Assembly: GCA_026120035.1 (NCBI GenBank)
Contig: JALRME010000009.1
Span: 558,001-622,000, forward strand
DNA from: Coleophoma eucalyptorum
Taxonomy: Eukaryota; Ascomycota; Leotiomycetes; Helotiales; Dermateaceae
Length of the DNA: 64,000 bases
Direction of reading: 5' to 3'
The translations under genes were made by a program, and so were the position numbers. Positions 34,043 to 45,749 of this stretch are shown here, piece after piece; within the stretch, counting starts at the first letter, position 1; every line of letters begins with the position of its first letter. Below the pieces are notes generated by a model. That model saw only the letters and a program-made list of their open reading frames with translations, ran no database searches and was not told where the DNA came from.

Positions 34043-35945
34043 GGGTTGAGCAATTGCAGTAATGCAATATAGCTTGTCGGTGAAGCACAATGCTCACGAT
34101 TCCTTGCGATTTTTCCAGCACTGTTGTCTCTGGAGCTGTAGCCTTGAGATGCTAACTACTCAAACCTTCAAACATACCTGATACTTTTAGATCTACAACA
34201 AATCACCTGTTAGCCGACCATATCCTGTTTCCCGCTCTCCTGAATCGCAAACTCAACCCATCCACTGCTTGGCTAGTTCGGCTCGCGTGAGTAAGGATTT
34301 GCGGCTAAGTTGATAACTCTTTTCCCCTTTGGGTTTATGTTCGAAGTAATACTTATCTGGACGTAGAAGATGTGTTAAGTTTTAGGTGAACGATGGATTT
34401 GGTAGCAGAAGCAAAGTTAGACGACATACAGAGCTTGGCTCTATGGTTGGACTTGGGTTTGGTCTGGTATATTTAAAAGTTCGGCCGTCAGGGTAACGAT
34501 GACATAAAGATCAGGGAGACAGGGAGATGGCGAGGGACAAGATTAGGGATAAATTGGAGGCAAAGAAACGACCTTAAGAAAGTGGAGGGAGAAAGAGGGT
34601 TAGTTATTGAGCGGCTATGTATAAACCGAAATAAGTGATATCCTAACGCATACAGCGAATAGGGAGCTCTCTCAATAGGCCAGTTTTGATTCAACATCGC
34701 ATATACATTATTGGGTAATGTTTTAGACCTGAGTCAGTATCTCACCCACTCACCAAGTAACCGTCCAAAGACTGGAGCTCATCTTTACCCAAAGATCTAG
34801 ATGTCTTACCCACAATTCAAACTTTCCATCCCTACGTCAAGCTAACCATGCACTTCCTTCCCTATCCTCTCCCGCCTTTCCCCTCCTCTTCTATGATATG
34901 GGAAAAGTGGTTCTTCTGGGTAAAAGTTTCCCAGGTTCTAGACTTCCCCATCCCCTTCCCCTTGAATCATTACATCACGAAGCATCAACCTGCAGTACCT
35001 GAACGGATGACCACGCGGTGCCAATCTACCAAAGAACTTACCCGCCGACCCATCTCGAAACCCCTAAATCCACTCTCCGTTCCACCGTTCGTCACCCTAG
35101 GACCCCAAAGTTTCGAACCATGTGTCCACGGGAGGGAAAAGAAGGTTGAGATAAGGTTATCTGCATATTGTTCTGGAGCAACATTCCTCATGCATGTACC
35201 CGAGCGGGATTGTACATGCTGTGCCACGAGCGAAATTAAGAAGAAGAAAAAATGAAGCGAGGAAACGAGCGAGTTGGGTAAACCGACGTCTGAATAAGGT
35301 TGTTTCGAGTTGCAGGTCAGGATTCGTGCATGAATGACTGAAGTTCTGAATAGTTGTTATCCATATCTTGAAACAGAGACAGCACCGTCGGCGCTAGGGT
35401 AAGCTGTCTGCGAAAGCGGTGAGACAAAGTCTTTCGTGATGAATGCTTTGACGTTACTTCTACATCATGTCGATTTTTGTTCACGATGAGAGATATGAGG
35501 ACGATCAAATAAAGAATGTTTTGCCTTGTACCATAATCTGAATTTTCTATTTCCATAATCCAAATAGGAGTGAACCAAAGGCAGTGTGTGACTTGCTGTC
35601 AACAGCACAAAAGTATATACAAGTAGAAGAGAAGGCAAGCGAGTGTGTACAAATGAATGTAAGTGGAGTCGAACTCCCTCGGCAGAGAAACTGAAAAGCC
35701 CCAAAGAGCAAACCACTCCAAACCCCAAAATGATCAGGTGTCTTCTAGAAGACAGCTATCTATATAAGAGAACTCCTGGACAGGAAAATTTCCATATCCA
35801 TCCGATATATACCCACGGACCCGTGTATACCATTTTTATTCCCAACCTTTATTTGCGTAACGTCGTTGAAAGCATCACCGTGAGCGGCTGACCAAAAAAG
35901 CAGCGCTGATGAGCTTGTATATTTTTTTTGGAAGCGGTCCGCCAA
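34043..35945. other. Intergenic region, no supported gene
   Basis: This 1.9-kb region separates the stop codons of APC8 and the DNase1-type secreted protein. A 135-codon open frame on plus at 34848-35255 is Pro/Ser-rich with an oligo-Lys end and no splice signals; I regard it as chance. No RNA gene was recognised. Confidence 0.45.
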
Positions 35946-36491
35946 TTACAAAGCGCCAGTAACGAACTCATGGTCGAATCTCTTCTGTCTGGTGGAGCGC
36001 TTGCTGCTGGTCAAGGTGCCCAATAGACAGATGAGTTCAGTGTCATCGGTGGCGAGAGTTGCAACATCGTCTGGCTGGTTGTAGGCGTTAGAGCAAGGGA
36101 AGGTCTGGCAACCGGAGAGAGGAGTATCAGAGCTCAATGGCTTCAAAATTTTGACACCCGCATCATCATCTGGGTTGACAATGGCCGAGACATCAAAGTA
36201 GGTTGCTCCAGCATACCCGCCGAACATGACCTCGCCGAGCATGCCAGTGACGTTGGCGGCACCCTCAGAGACGGAGTAGAAGTTTCCAGTCCAAGCATCA
36301 GGAAAGGTAACATTCTTGATGGTGTTGAGGCCCGAGATGGTTACAGCCTCAATGCTTTCCATGCCGGGGTTATTGGCGAAGTAAATGGTGCGGGTAGTAG
36401 AATCCTGGTTGTGGAAGTGAACAACGTTGGTAGCTGATACACTAACCACGAGCGCTGAGGCTGCGAAGAGAAGGGTGCTTGTGAATTGCAT
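35946..36491 (-). CDS. Secreted DNase1/thaumatin-like fungal protein (181 aa)
   Basis: Single exon. A signal peptide (MQFTSTLLFAASALVVSVSA) is followed by TNVVHFHNQDSTTRTIYFAN, a beta-rich core with an NVTFPDAWTGNFYSV segment, and NVTGMLGEVMFGG...TYFDVSAIVNPDDDAGVK. This pattern occurs in the fungal secreted family often annotated DNase1 or thaumatin-like; a true nuclease activity has not been generally shown for it. Cysteines occur in GCQTFPCSN and ELICLLG. The C-terminus is basic and ends KRSTRQKRFDHEFVTGAL, which contains dibasic sites that Kex2 could cut. N-glycosylation sites are present (NVTF, NVTG). The role is unknown. Confidence 0.8.
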   Translation of the reverse strand: MQFTSTLLFAASALVVSVSATNVVHFHNQDSTTRTIYFANNPGMESIEAVTISGLNTIKNVTFPDAWTGNFYSVSEGAANVTGMLGEVMFGGYAGATYFDVSAIVNPDDDAGVKILKPLSSDTPLSGCQTFPCSNAYNQPDDVATLATDDTELICLLGTLTSSKRSTRQKRFDHEFVTGAL

Positions 36492-39400
36492 CTTGTAAAA
36501 GTGGTGGACGATGGAAGGATTGGTATGGACGACACGTGTGCTTGGAAGTCAAAGTCGTCGAGAATAGATGGTTTGCGAGTAGCGTTCTGATGTCGTAGTG
36601 ACTTATGTGATACTGTGAATAGTCGAATGAGGTAGACTGTCGCAGACAGGTATAGGCTAGCTAAGAGATGCTGAGCGTAAGGACTGAATGTGATCACAGA
36701 TCGGTGGTAGTAGAAGGAGTGAGAGAACGAAGAAGGTCTCGTAAATGATGGTGATGTGTAAGAACAGGATGGGGATGCAAGGCTTATTATAACCTCTGAA
36801 GATTGCACAACAACATAGCAGGGAAAAGATTCCTTCCCAGAATGTGCTTGTTTCTTCCCTTCCATTCGGAGGTTGCTGTGTTGGGATCCACCCTGGTGAG
36901 AGAGTCTTTTCAGGGATTGAAAAAGGCTTTGCACGTCCAGAACGTCGGCGCCTTCAAAGCCCATTCCTTCGGGCTTGACCAGTATGAAAGCAGTTCGCTC
37001 GTCCCACTGGTGTGAAATCGCAAAGCTAATCCAAGGATACCCTTAAAACTCTGGTTCAACGGACCACTCAGTAACCCAAACAGGAAGCCGGGCATTTCAG
37101 TATGAGATGCGCTCAAGCGACCATTGGACGGGAGACAGGCGGTACCTGGCGTTGACGGCCCGCCAAACGTGTACGCTAAGCATAGGGCAGCTGGCTCTGG
37201 TGCTTTGTTCCTGATGGGTGGGTGGAGATGATCGGGTTATTGCACCCAATCACAACAGCAGCGGAAGGGGAAGAAACTCTGCCGCCTGCGCGGTGACCTG
37301 TGCATGTGTGCTTGGATCCGCGCAATGAGAATAGCTGCATGCTGTAAACCACGGTAAGTGATCTTCTTGACTCGGGGATCCATACGGCATGTTTCAACTC
37401 TGGGGGCGGGAGGACAGAGACACGAGATGAACTTTTCAGGGCTACCGAGGCTATGTGCCAATATCGAGTCGGAGAAATTGTAGCGACTTACGAAATGTCT
37501 CGTTTAACGCCAGCTAATGAGTACCACCGTCGTCGTCAGCAACCACTGTTTACACGAGAGCTTACAAGCGAAGGAAGAGGAGGGGGCGAGAGATCACGCC
37601 GTCATCATGGGCTTGCGTCAAGCAGGCAAGAAAAGCCCAAAAGCAAATTGGGATGCACGCAAAATCACGAGTTTCACCACGCCTTGGTCTGCTTGCTGCT
37701 GCCCTGGTTCTCAGCTGCATCCGGCCAAGTTTCTTGGACCCAGTCCCCGCCGGAAGGCGTTGGCGGGAGCCCGAGGGCATCCCGTCGGGTCCTGATTTTT
37801 GATGAATTGACGTCTTGGAGCGGAGTCTGGAGTTTTCCGTTAGAGTGTATGAACCTGGCAATTCATCCACCAAGTGTAAAAACTTGGTCAACCATGGGGG
37901 AGAAACGTCCAAGGGCCAATTGGTGAATCAAGGACTTTTCGCACCATAGGATCCCGTCCGTTTCGCAGACTTCTGCTCTTAGGCTTGTCACTAGAAAGTC
38001 GTGCCGAATCACAAAAATCGCGCATTGTATGCTCGCAGCTTCTCCAGCGATGAGAATATCCATTGATTTGTCCATTTGCTTAAGGTTGTGACGTGTCGAG
38101 AAACCAGGTTGCCCTTGCATTGGCTTCAGGTACAGCCGAGAGGGGGGCCCGATTAGAGTTGGCCTAAACATTGGTGTTTGTGGTGAACAATAGATCTGCA
38201 AGCAGCATACAGCCGGACTTTCAGGGCTGAATCGTTCTTTTGTCGAGCCTTCCATCACACGACTCGATCTCTTTGTCCTTATTGTGCCGATATGAGTAGC
38301 TTTGCCAGCACGGTGTTCAATGGAACATCTGAGGGTGGAGAGTGCCATTTCTGGTAGTCACGAGTTAGAAGAGCTGGAACAGCCGTCGCAGTCCAGAACA
38401 GTTCGCTCACTTGTGATCACAATGTGCTGTCTCGCAATTGCTGGCCAAGCTTTTCTGATCGATCGGCTCTCAACATTCGGAAATTAATCACATGGAACGT
38501 TGCCTGTTTCCAAGATGAATGGTTTCCCCGATGGCATACCTGCTGCAAGCCAATCGTAATCATGACTTATCGCTCCCCTCCCACTTATCGATTGTGCGAT
38601 TGAAAAAGCCTGCAGCCTGACTTCGCTATCGAACGTTGGTGTAGATATGACGCCGGATCAGTGACGATTTCCTTCTCAAGGGAAGAATGACCGAATTGTG
38701 AAGTAATAGAATCCGCACCTTACCATAGTTTCCAATATGTCCAGAATTTTCTGCGCTCCGAAGTTTCTACCGCTGGTTAGCCAAGGGCATACAGTAGCAC
38801 TCCGGCGTCTGACAAACGCTGTACAGCGATGCAGACTCTGCACGCGACACTGCTTTAGGGCATCAATAGCCTGTAAAAGGCCGGAGCAGGCCTCTTGAGT
38901 CAGCGACTCATGGCTATTGCAGGGGGAAAACTCGGGGATCTAGAATTCCGAGCCAGCGGCGATTGTGGGTCCTAGGCGAACGTGGTATGAAATTGTGCCG
39001 AGTGTGCATCGGGTTTTGTGCATTGGTTTATGTGCATTAGTTTATGCACAGTCGCATGAGTTGCACATGTCGTACTGAGGTATACTACCTGAGATCAGGA
39101 CGTTATGAGATGTACGCTGCAAAGACGACGATGGTGTTTGGTGGCTGATGTATATAATCAATAGCGCTTTTACTGTGCCGTGTAGTTCCGTAGAGAGCCT
39201 GTAGTATCCATGATCCCAACAACTCTGGGAGACCGGCCAAGTTTTGGAAGACATCTTCCGCCTGTGTCGACCAGCTTTCATTCGTGGAGATGCCCGATCA
39301 TGAGATGCCTGGCCTGTCGTCAGCTACAGTAAGAGCAGGAGCTGCGCAAAGTGCTTGGAATCCCATCGAACGAGCTCAGGAATTTCTTTCGCAAAGCAGC

Positions 39401-41346
39401 ATGTTCGGTGCGCCAAGTGCCAGAGCTTCTGCAGCTGAAGCAAACTGCAATGTGCATTGTATCGAGGTGTCATCCGTGATATTAACGCTCTCGATTTGTC
39501 TGATGATAACAGAAGCCCGACGAAGTAACTACTGCGAAATGTCCTCATCCAGTGCAATGCTTTGGGATACTTCTTGTAGCCCTCCCAAGCAACAATTGGT
39601 CGAAAGAAAGTAAGCCTGGCGTAATGGCTATTACTCAATGCTGCAGCGATTATCGAGCCGGAGTAAACAGCATTTCTATTTCATCGCCAGTGACTGTCGG
39701 AGCTCGGTCACCACAGCAGATTTTCCTAAACCCGTGCTCTGCAAATTTGCCTCTTTGGATGATGGAAAAATCTCCAGGAATCGATATCAGGTCCAGCGAG
39801 ACCTTATGCTGGACTAAAGATTCACCTAGCTTGGGAACTCTTCTGCGTCAACGAACAACCACTGCGGGGCGGTCTTCTCGGACACATTCACTCTACCTTG
39901 GATAGCCACCATCGGTCTCAGTCACGTTTTTGACATCTACAAAGTCAACGTTACATAGGAACCCAGTAGTGGAATGGATTATCAAGCAGCTGACAGGATG
40001 ACTTTGTGCTTGGCGTATTGAAGTGCGAGGCGAGGCGACATATTGTTAAGCTTCTCGACTCTTACTATTCGTATACATGAATACAAGATGGGTATTCAAG
40101 AACGACAAATCGATAGTATGTATTATTCTTAGTTGCTGGCTTCATGGGATTCTCGTATCCCATGATCCGGGCCGACAGCTTGTCAGAGTTGATCCGTGGC
40201 ATATGACGCAACAACAGCGGACAGCTCCGCTGAACACAACGGGAAAATGCCTCGGGAGATGGGCAGGAGATTTTGATCGTCACAATTCAATCTCGAAGAC
40301 CTACTTCACTTAAAGAGAGATTTGCCCAGGCCCAGTTGTCTTTTCTGTCTCCATTATAGTTTTTATGTGCAGGCTTGATGTCGTGTTTCCTGCTAGAGTT
40401 GCCGGAGCAATCGGCTGATGGTATTTTGGACGAAGGTTGTCTCGTATTGTAGAACTGCCTTGGCCTTGGCCACTGACAATATTTCCCCGCCACTCAACCG
40501 CAATTATGGGTGTCTCGTGCTTTCTGCACATCCGATACGGAACTCCCGAAAGGGAAGGCAGAACGCATCTGCACAACAACTCTTCAAGAGCTTGTAGTGC
40601 AAGTCTGCTGTGTTCGTGCGGCCTTGCACCTCCTAGGCGCAATGATAGAAAGGCAGCCAGAGAGTGAAAGCGGTGTCATGATGAGGTTGGCAGTCATGCA
40701 TAAACTCAGCCGCCGTTGGCAAGCGACTAAAGGGTCAAGGCAAACTCCAAAGTTCTCTGCTCGTCTTGTCTCTCATTTCTTTGGCCTTCCATTCTAGTGC
40801 AATTTCTTATTTTAAGCATCTCTTGGCTGCTCCCCGTATCCAGCTCGTTGGTGTTCTTGTCGTCCGAACTCAGGCTTTGGATCAAGGGATTGGTCAGATA
40901 GTGTCTGAATAATCACCTCGTGTTCTTTCTACGCCTGGTTCGTATGGAATCGGATGCCTGTGATGACGCATAGAAGTAGCGATATGTAAGATGCTGCAAG
41001 TGGCAGTGAAGTCTTGATAGGATGGCGCGAGGAGGCAGAGAAGGATGGCGCCGGCGCAAGTGTAGATGCCCAGTCAGTTTGCAGTTTGCAGTTCGCAGGC
41101 GTACCTGCTTTCCAACCACCACAAACTCAAGTCGCTTCAGTCACGCTACTGCCTGCCATGAACTGCCTGCCTAATTGTTTATAAACTCCTCTTTCCTCCA
41201 CTTTTATCAACTTCCCTCCAACATATCACAACACACACCCACACTCGTTGGAACAGCCTGATATCAAGAAGAGGAAGAGAAGAATCCCACACGTTCGCTG
41301 CACCATCTCATCTACGGTCGTTAGTTTCACCACACCAGCCGCCACT
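36492..41346. other. Gene-poor 4.85-kb region
   Basis: No gene is supported. The left part must hold the promoter of the DNase1-type protein (36.5-37 kb, pyrimidine-rich on the coding strand) and the right end the promoter of the GPI-type wall protein. The longest internal open frames (37453-37926 plus; 37863-38348 minus) have no recognisable motif and are within what chance allows. At 39.3-40.0 kb several short protein-like stretches occur in changing frames on the minus strand, interrupted by stops, which could be a decayed gene. No transposon domain or terminal repeat was recognised. Confidence 0.45.
41178..41185 (+). promoter_or_regulatory. TATA-like element of the GPI-type wall protein gene
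   Basis: TTTATAAA lies about 165 bp before the ATG and is followed by a pyrimidine-rich stretch (CTCCTCTTTCCTCCAC), a usual start-site context in filamentous fungi. Confidence 0.4.
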
Positions 41347-42571
41347 ATGAAGTCTTTCCAAGTCCTTGCAGTCTTGGGTTTTGCTGCCGCCGCTCAAGCA
41401 TGGGGAGACCATTGGGCAAATACTACGACCCCAGCCAGTACCTATGTAACCACTGTCACCACTGATGTCTACACAACTTACTGCCCAAGTGCCACGGAGG
41501 TCACCCAAGGAAGCAAGACTTACACTGTCACTGAGGCCACGACCTTGACCATTACGGATTGTCCATGCACACTCACCCATACTTGGACTTCCAAGCCAGC
41601 TGGCCCAACTTATACGCCTCCTCCACCACCTCTATCAACGTATACCCCTCCTCCACCACCCCTATCAACTTATGTTCCTCCTCCTGTCAACTCGACTTCC
41701 TACACTACCTCGGTTGCAACAACCACGAAAGTGATCACCGTCTCTTCATGTGGACCAGAGGTCAAGGACTGCCCTTACACTACTAAACCCACGGTTAGCA
41801 CGACTGTCATCTCATACACCACTGTTTGCCCGGTTACAACAACTCCTACCGAAAAACCAACAACTCTCCCCCCTAAAACAACTTATCCTTCTAATTCTAC
41901 CACTTTCTACACCAACTATACCACCTCTTATACTACTGTTGGACCATCTCTCACCACTGAAGTTGTCACCCAGTACACAACCTACTGTCCGGCTCCAACG
42001 ACTATTGTAGTCAGCCCCAACTCCACCATCACGGTCTCCACATCTTCTGCCACTGTCACAATCTCGGGTAAGCATCAAGAACTTCTATAACACAAGGTTA
42101 GGATTGCTAAGTTGAAATAGCTTGTCCATGCACTATTACATACAGTGCTCCACCACCTCCATCTCCAACTACATACATTGTATCTTACACTACCAGCTAC
42201 TGTCCAGGTATGTAGCAAAATTTCCTGATATGAAAGCCTCGCTGACAATTACAGCTCCAACCACCATCACCACCGGTAAAACTACGATTATTCAATCTAC
42301 CAGCGGATACGCCACAATTCCAGTTATTTCTGTGACAACTCCCCCAGCTTCTACCAGTCCTGTTGTTCTTGGTACAACTGAGACAGCCCCAGCTGGAACT
42401 CCTGGAGTTTCTGGTACCACGCCTGTGGCAGTTACTACGACCCCAAGCGCAACAAAGACACCAATTAGCCCAACTACCAGCACTCCAGCTCAATTCACTG
42501 GCGCCGCCACCAAGCAAGATTTCAGCTATGGGGCACTCGCAGCTGCAGGTATTTTCGCCTTGATGATTTAA
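41347..42571 (+). CDS. GPI-anchored-type Ser/Thr/Pro-rich cell-wall protein (374 aa)
   Basis: This is a probable structural or adhesive wall mannoprotein. Three exons are inferred: 41347-42067, 42121-42207 and 42255-42571; both introns are phase 1. The first acceptor is chosen at GAAATAG because it gives ACPCTITYSAPPPPSP, matching the earlier DCPCTLTHTW unit. A signal peptide (MKSFQVLAVLGFAAAAQA) starts the protein. The body is rich in Thr, Ser, Pro and Tyr with TTYCP and SYTT repeats, and has a twofold YTPPPPPLST repeat encoded at 41611-41670. Cysteines recur in TYCPSAT, DCPCT, SCGPEVKDCP, TVCPVT and SYCPAP. The C-terminus (TGAATKQDFSYGALAAAGIFALMI) fits a GPI signal with a hydrophobic tail. 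Extensive O-mannosylation is expected. Confidence 0.85.
41611..41670 (+). repeat. Two tandem 30-nt coding repeats (YTPPPPPLST)
   Basis: Units at 41611-41640 and 41641-41670 encode the same ten residues with a few synonymous changes; a partial third unit (YVPPP) follows. Confidence 0.85.
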
Positions 42572-44383
42572 GTCGTTTTGATATTCTGGGTTCAGTTTCA
42601 ATATTATGGGAAGACATTTTATGAAATGGAGGAGTAATTCGGGACACTCATTTGGCACACGTAACGATGATCATGGCATGATGGTCGCATATGACTCTAC
42701 TTTTCTTGAGTGATCAAAACCATCTTTGATCACACAGCTTTTTAAATCCACACTTCTACTGCACATAGCTTACATGTTGCTTACTGGTTTCCTATCCTGC
42801 TCGTCGTGGGATGGGCTTTTGCTAGACGATAGATATCACCTAGGTATTATCATAATCAATAAATGTCCATGGATCAGAAGCTAGCCTTTGAATCTTGAAT
42901 TCGTGTTCGATATTATCCGGCTTCAACCTCGTGTTGCAAGCCAAAGCGAAAGTATCGCCTGATAAGTGACAAGCACCAGACAAGGTTCATGAAAACCGCC
43001 TCGTATCCGCGTGCTTATACCGCACGACTCCGCATCTTCTCTCTTCCTTCTAGGGTTAGCTCCTCTCCACATCATCTTGCATGATTCTTATCAGTGGGAA
43101 GAGAGACAACTGAATGGACAAATGTATTATTTTCTCATGTCCTCCATTCCGACACTTTTAAACTACAGCCCATACACCATTGATACGCGAAGGACCCTCT
43201 CCGCTGCATATTTTCCAGGCCCTTTCCGCAACAGTAATGGGAGGTGGATGATATCTAAGATTACGAGGGAGGCAGGTGATTTACTTGGGAGAGAGAGTCA
43301 AGTTTTCAAGACTCCTGATTTACGAGGTCTTGGTATCGGCTAGCTCGGAGCTGTTTTCCTTCTCTTCTTGTGCTTTCTTGCTTTCCTGGTCCTGAGGTTC
43401 TCCTGGGAGTTTTTAGCTTTCTGACATGGACGCATGGGTGGCTGGATCTATGTATGGGGGAGAGAGTTGAAGTTTGTTTTGTCTGCTTTCTTATCCTGTG
43501 GTCTATTTCGAGCTCTTCATATAGACTTGGCAAAGGTAGATTCAGGGCACGATACAAGCGAGAAGACAGAGGGTTTCTACAGATGAGGTTTCTGCAGGAA
43601 ACTTTGACACTTTCCGATGGATACAATAAAGACTTTTGGGTAATACAAGGTAACGCGAGATATGATATAAACTCGGTTGGCGGGATATGCATGTATGCGA
43701 TTAAGTTCGGTCACAATTATTGGTCAAAGTTGCGCCGGGCAGGCATATGGAGAAAGTCCGAAAAGTGCGTAACGGTGCGCAAGTTCTGAGGGCTAAGAGG
43801 TTTAAGCTGTTGGGTGCTAGAGGCAAGGTAGGTGTATTAAAAAAGAAGGTACTATATACTACATAAATTCCATTCTGTGGACGTTGTCAATCCAACGATC
43901 TCGCATCTTGTACGGAGACTAAAGATATCTCGTTGACCCAGCGCTAATGTGGGTAAGCACCGAAGAAATATAATATGTTACTTAAGTAGTTTTCAAGTGA
44001 GAAAATGACTAATTGCAATACTTACCTTTCCTGGAAATCACTCAAGCTGAGGATGGCTTCGCCTATAGAGCTTGTGCTAATAAGCCAAGTATTAGATCCT
44101 TCATATGATAACAGTATAGAAAAGGAAGTATATAAGACTATCTGCCTGATGATACCATGGCCAAGAATTTGAAATACGAGAGTGGTGCTATCTTCTAGAT
44201 TTCAGAGCTCGACTATAACGTTCAAGTGTTGCCAGACGAGAATGAGATACATACTACAAGAGAGCAAGAGAAGTAATGTCACCAAGGTTGAAAGTCCGTA
44301 ATAAAACATAGTATTAACATTAGCTATAGATTCGGATATTTTCTAAACATCCTAGAATCGTTAAGACCTCACGAGTACGAAGA
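42572..44383. other. Intergenic region, no supported gene
   Basis: This 1.8-kb region separates the stop codons of the wall protein and the rhodopsin-domain protein. A 139-codon open frame at 43370-43789 (plus) has no motif and no splice-supported context. The stretch from about 43.85 to 44.35 kb is notably AT-rich and may be repeat-derived, but no element can be named. Confidence 0.45.
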
Positions 44384-45749
44384 TTACGTCCAGCGGCCCT
44401 CGCTAGAATTCCACGTCCCCTTACCTATCGCATGGTTTCCATGCCTCTCCCACGCCCCGTCACCCAGGACTCGTACCTTATCAATACTATAATTATCGGT
44501 GAAGGGCCAATTTACTCCCTCGTTAGTCCTCCTTGTCCTCCGCTCGCACTCTTCACTAGTAATCTGTGTCGTGATGGTAATACCCGATTGTTGGCTCTTC
44601 ATCATACTATTCGAGCCGAGCTCTACATCCCCGGTGCTACGTATATATGCCCCATCGGGGGTAGACGATCCAATTAAGCCTTTTCTGCTGTTATAGGGGT
44701 TTGAAGAAGCCAGGGATCTGGTGCGTGAGAAGAAATTTACAAAGAGAGGGCGTAGCGTTGCCATTGCTGAGGCTGTTATGCCGATGCCTGGTTCAATTGT
44801 TGACCCTGTGAACGTGTGAGCTACAGTCAAGATAGCTTTTACGGATGGAGACTTACATATTGAGACATCAACGTTTGCGTAAAGGAAGTCTTGCGTCTCG
44901 GTGAGTTGATGGATAAATGGGATGCGGATGACGGTTGCGGTAGAGCCACTGTGATGAAGTCAGAGGTGAACTATACAGCGACACAGGACGACTTACAGAG
45001 CTCCTAGCGCAAGAATCAACGCGACAGACACTTTGGTACGGGCGTTTAAATTCAGATCCCAAACCAAGAAAGCTGGAAGGATACCCAGAGTCCAATCCGC
45101 CCATGTGCTAATCGCACTGTGTGTATAGGTTGAGCCAGAGACGAAACTAGCACTGAGGCAACTTCCTCCAGCTGGATTGGCATATTGTGTCCAGAAATAA
45201 GAAACGGGGTGGCATTGGATGATGACCAAGATGAAGTAGAAGGTGCTGAAAAGCCCCATGACTGCCATGACCACCCAGATGATTACTCTCTGATATGTCT
45301 TGATGCAGACCCGTAGTAAGAAGAAGCCAATACTAATCTTCAAGACCGTCGTGCTGGAGACGTAGAAAATTTCGGCGAACCACCATGCCTTGCAAGTATC
45401 AGCTCGATGCGCCAGTCATACCATAGGGTCAAAGAATGCATACCTTCATACCTATGATGAAATCCACGGCTGGAACTTCCGTGATATGTCGGCCGGTACC
45501 ATAATGGACACCATCCAGAACGAAGCCAGCATAGGCAGAGAAAAGGATCTAGTAATAATCAGCAACAATGCTCAACATTGGGGACGAATAGAAACACACC
45601 AATGCACCAAGAGCAAGCCAGTCATCAATCCCAAAAGACTTTGTTAAGACGGCTCGTACGTACACACGGAGCCCCACGAAAGTCCACGATAAAGCAAGGA
45701 AGAGTATGGCGACTATGGAGACTTCAGGACCACGGTAATCTCCCGCCAT
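44384..45749 (-). CDS. Fungal rhodopsin-domain (SAT4/Pth11-like) seven-helix membrane protein (386 aa)
   Basis: This is an integral membrane protein of the large Pezizomycotina rhodopsin_fungal/SAT4 family, related to Pth11-type receptors; the ligand is unknown. Five exons are inferred: 45749-45600, 45548-45444, 45388-44997, 44948-44857 and 44805-44384. All joins keep frame. Family signatures are LRVYVRAVLTKSFGIDDWLA after helix 1; GTGRHITEVP; KAWWFAEIFYVSSTTVLKIS; CHPVSYFWTQ; WADWTLGILPAFLVWDLNLN before helix 6; and DVSIWSTIEPGIGI with MATLRPLF at the end of helix 7. The last acceptor is chosen at TTCACAG because it creates this WSTIEPG motif. A cytosolic tail of about 120 residues is Ser/Thr/Arg-rich. 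There is no CFEM domain, so it is not a full Pth11-class receptor. Confidence 0.88.

Noticed and set aside
35660..35690. T-arm-like GTTCGACTCC on the minus strand, suggesting a tRNA
   Set aside because: The flanking bases do not form a T-stem, and no acceptor or anticodon stem can be drawn.
36341..36964. 207-codon frame on the same strand, overlapping the start of the DNase1-type gene
   Set aside because: It overlaps the signal-peptide exon in another frame, is Ser/Thr-rich from the pyrimidine-rich leader, and has no motif.
37453..37926. 157-codon open frame on the plus strand
   Set aside because: Arg/Ser-rich, no motif, no splice-supported context, and overlapped by open frames on the other strand; frames of this length are expected by chance in 20 kb of non-coding DNA.
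37863..38348. 161-codon open frame on the minus strand
   Set aside because: No recognised motif or signal, and my rough estimate is that about one such frame would arise by chance in the non-coding part of this window.
43370..43789. 139-codon open frame on the plus strand
   Set aside because: No motif, no plausible splice partners, and surrounding sequence looks like 3' flank.
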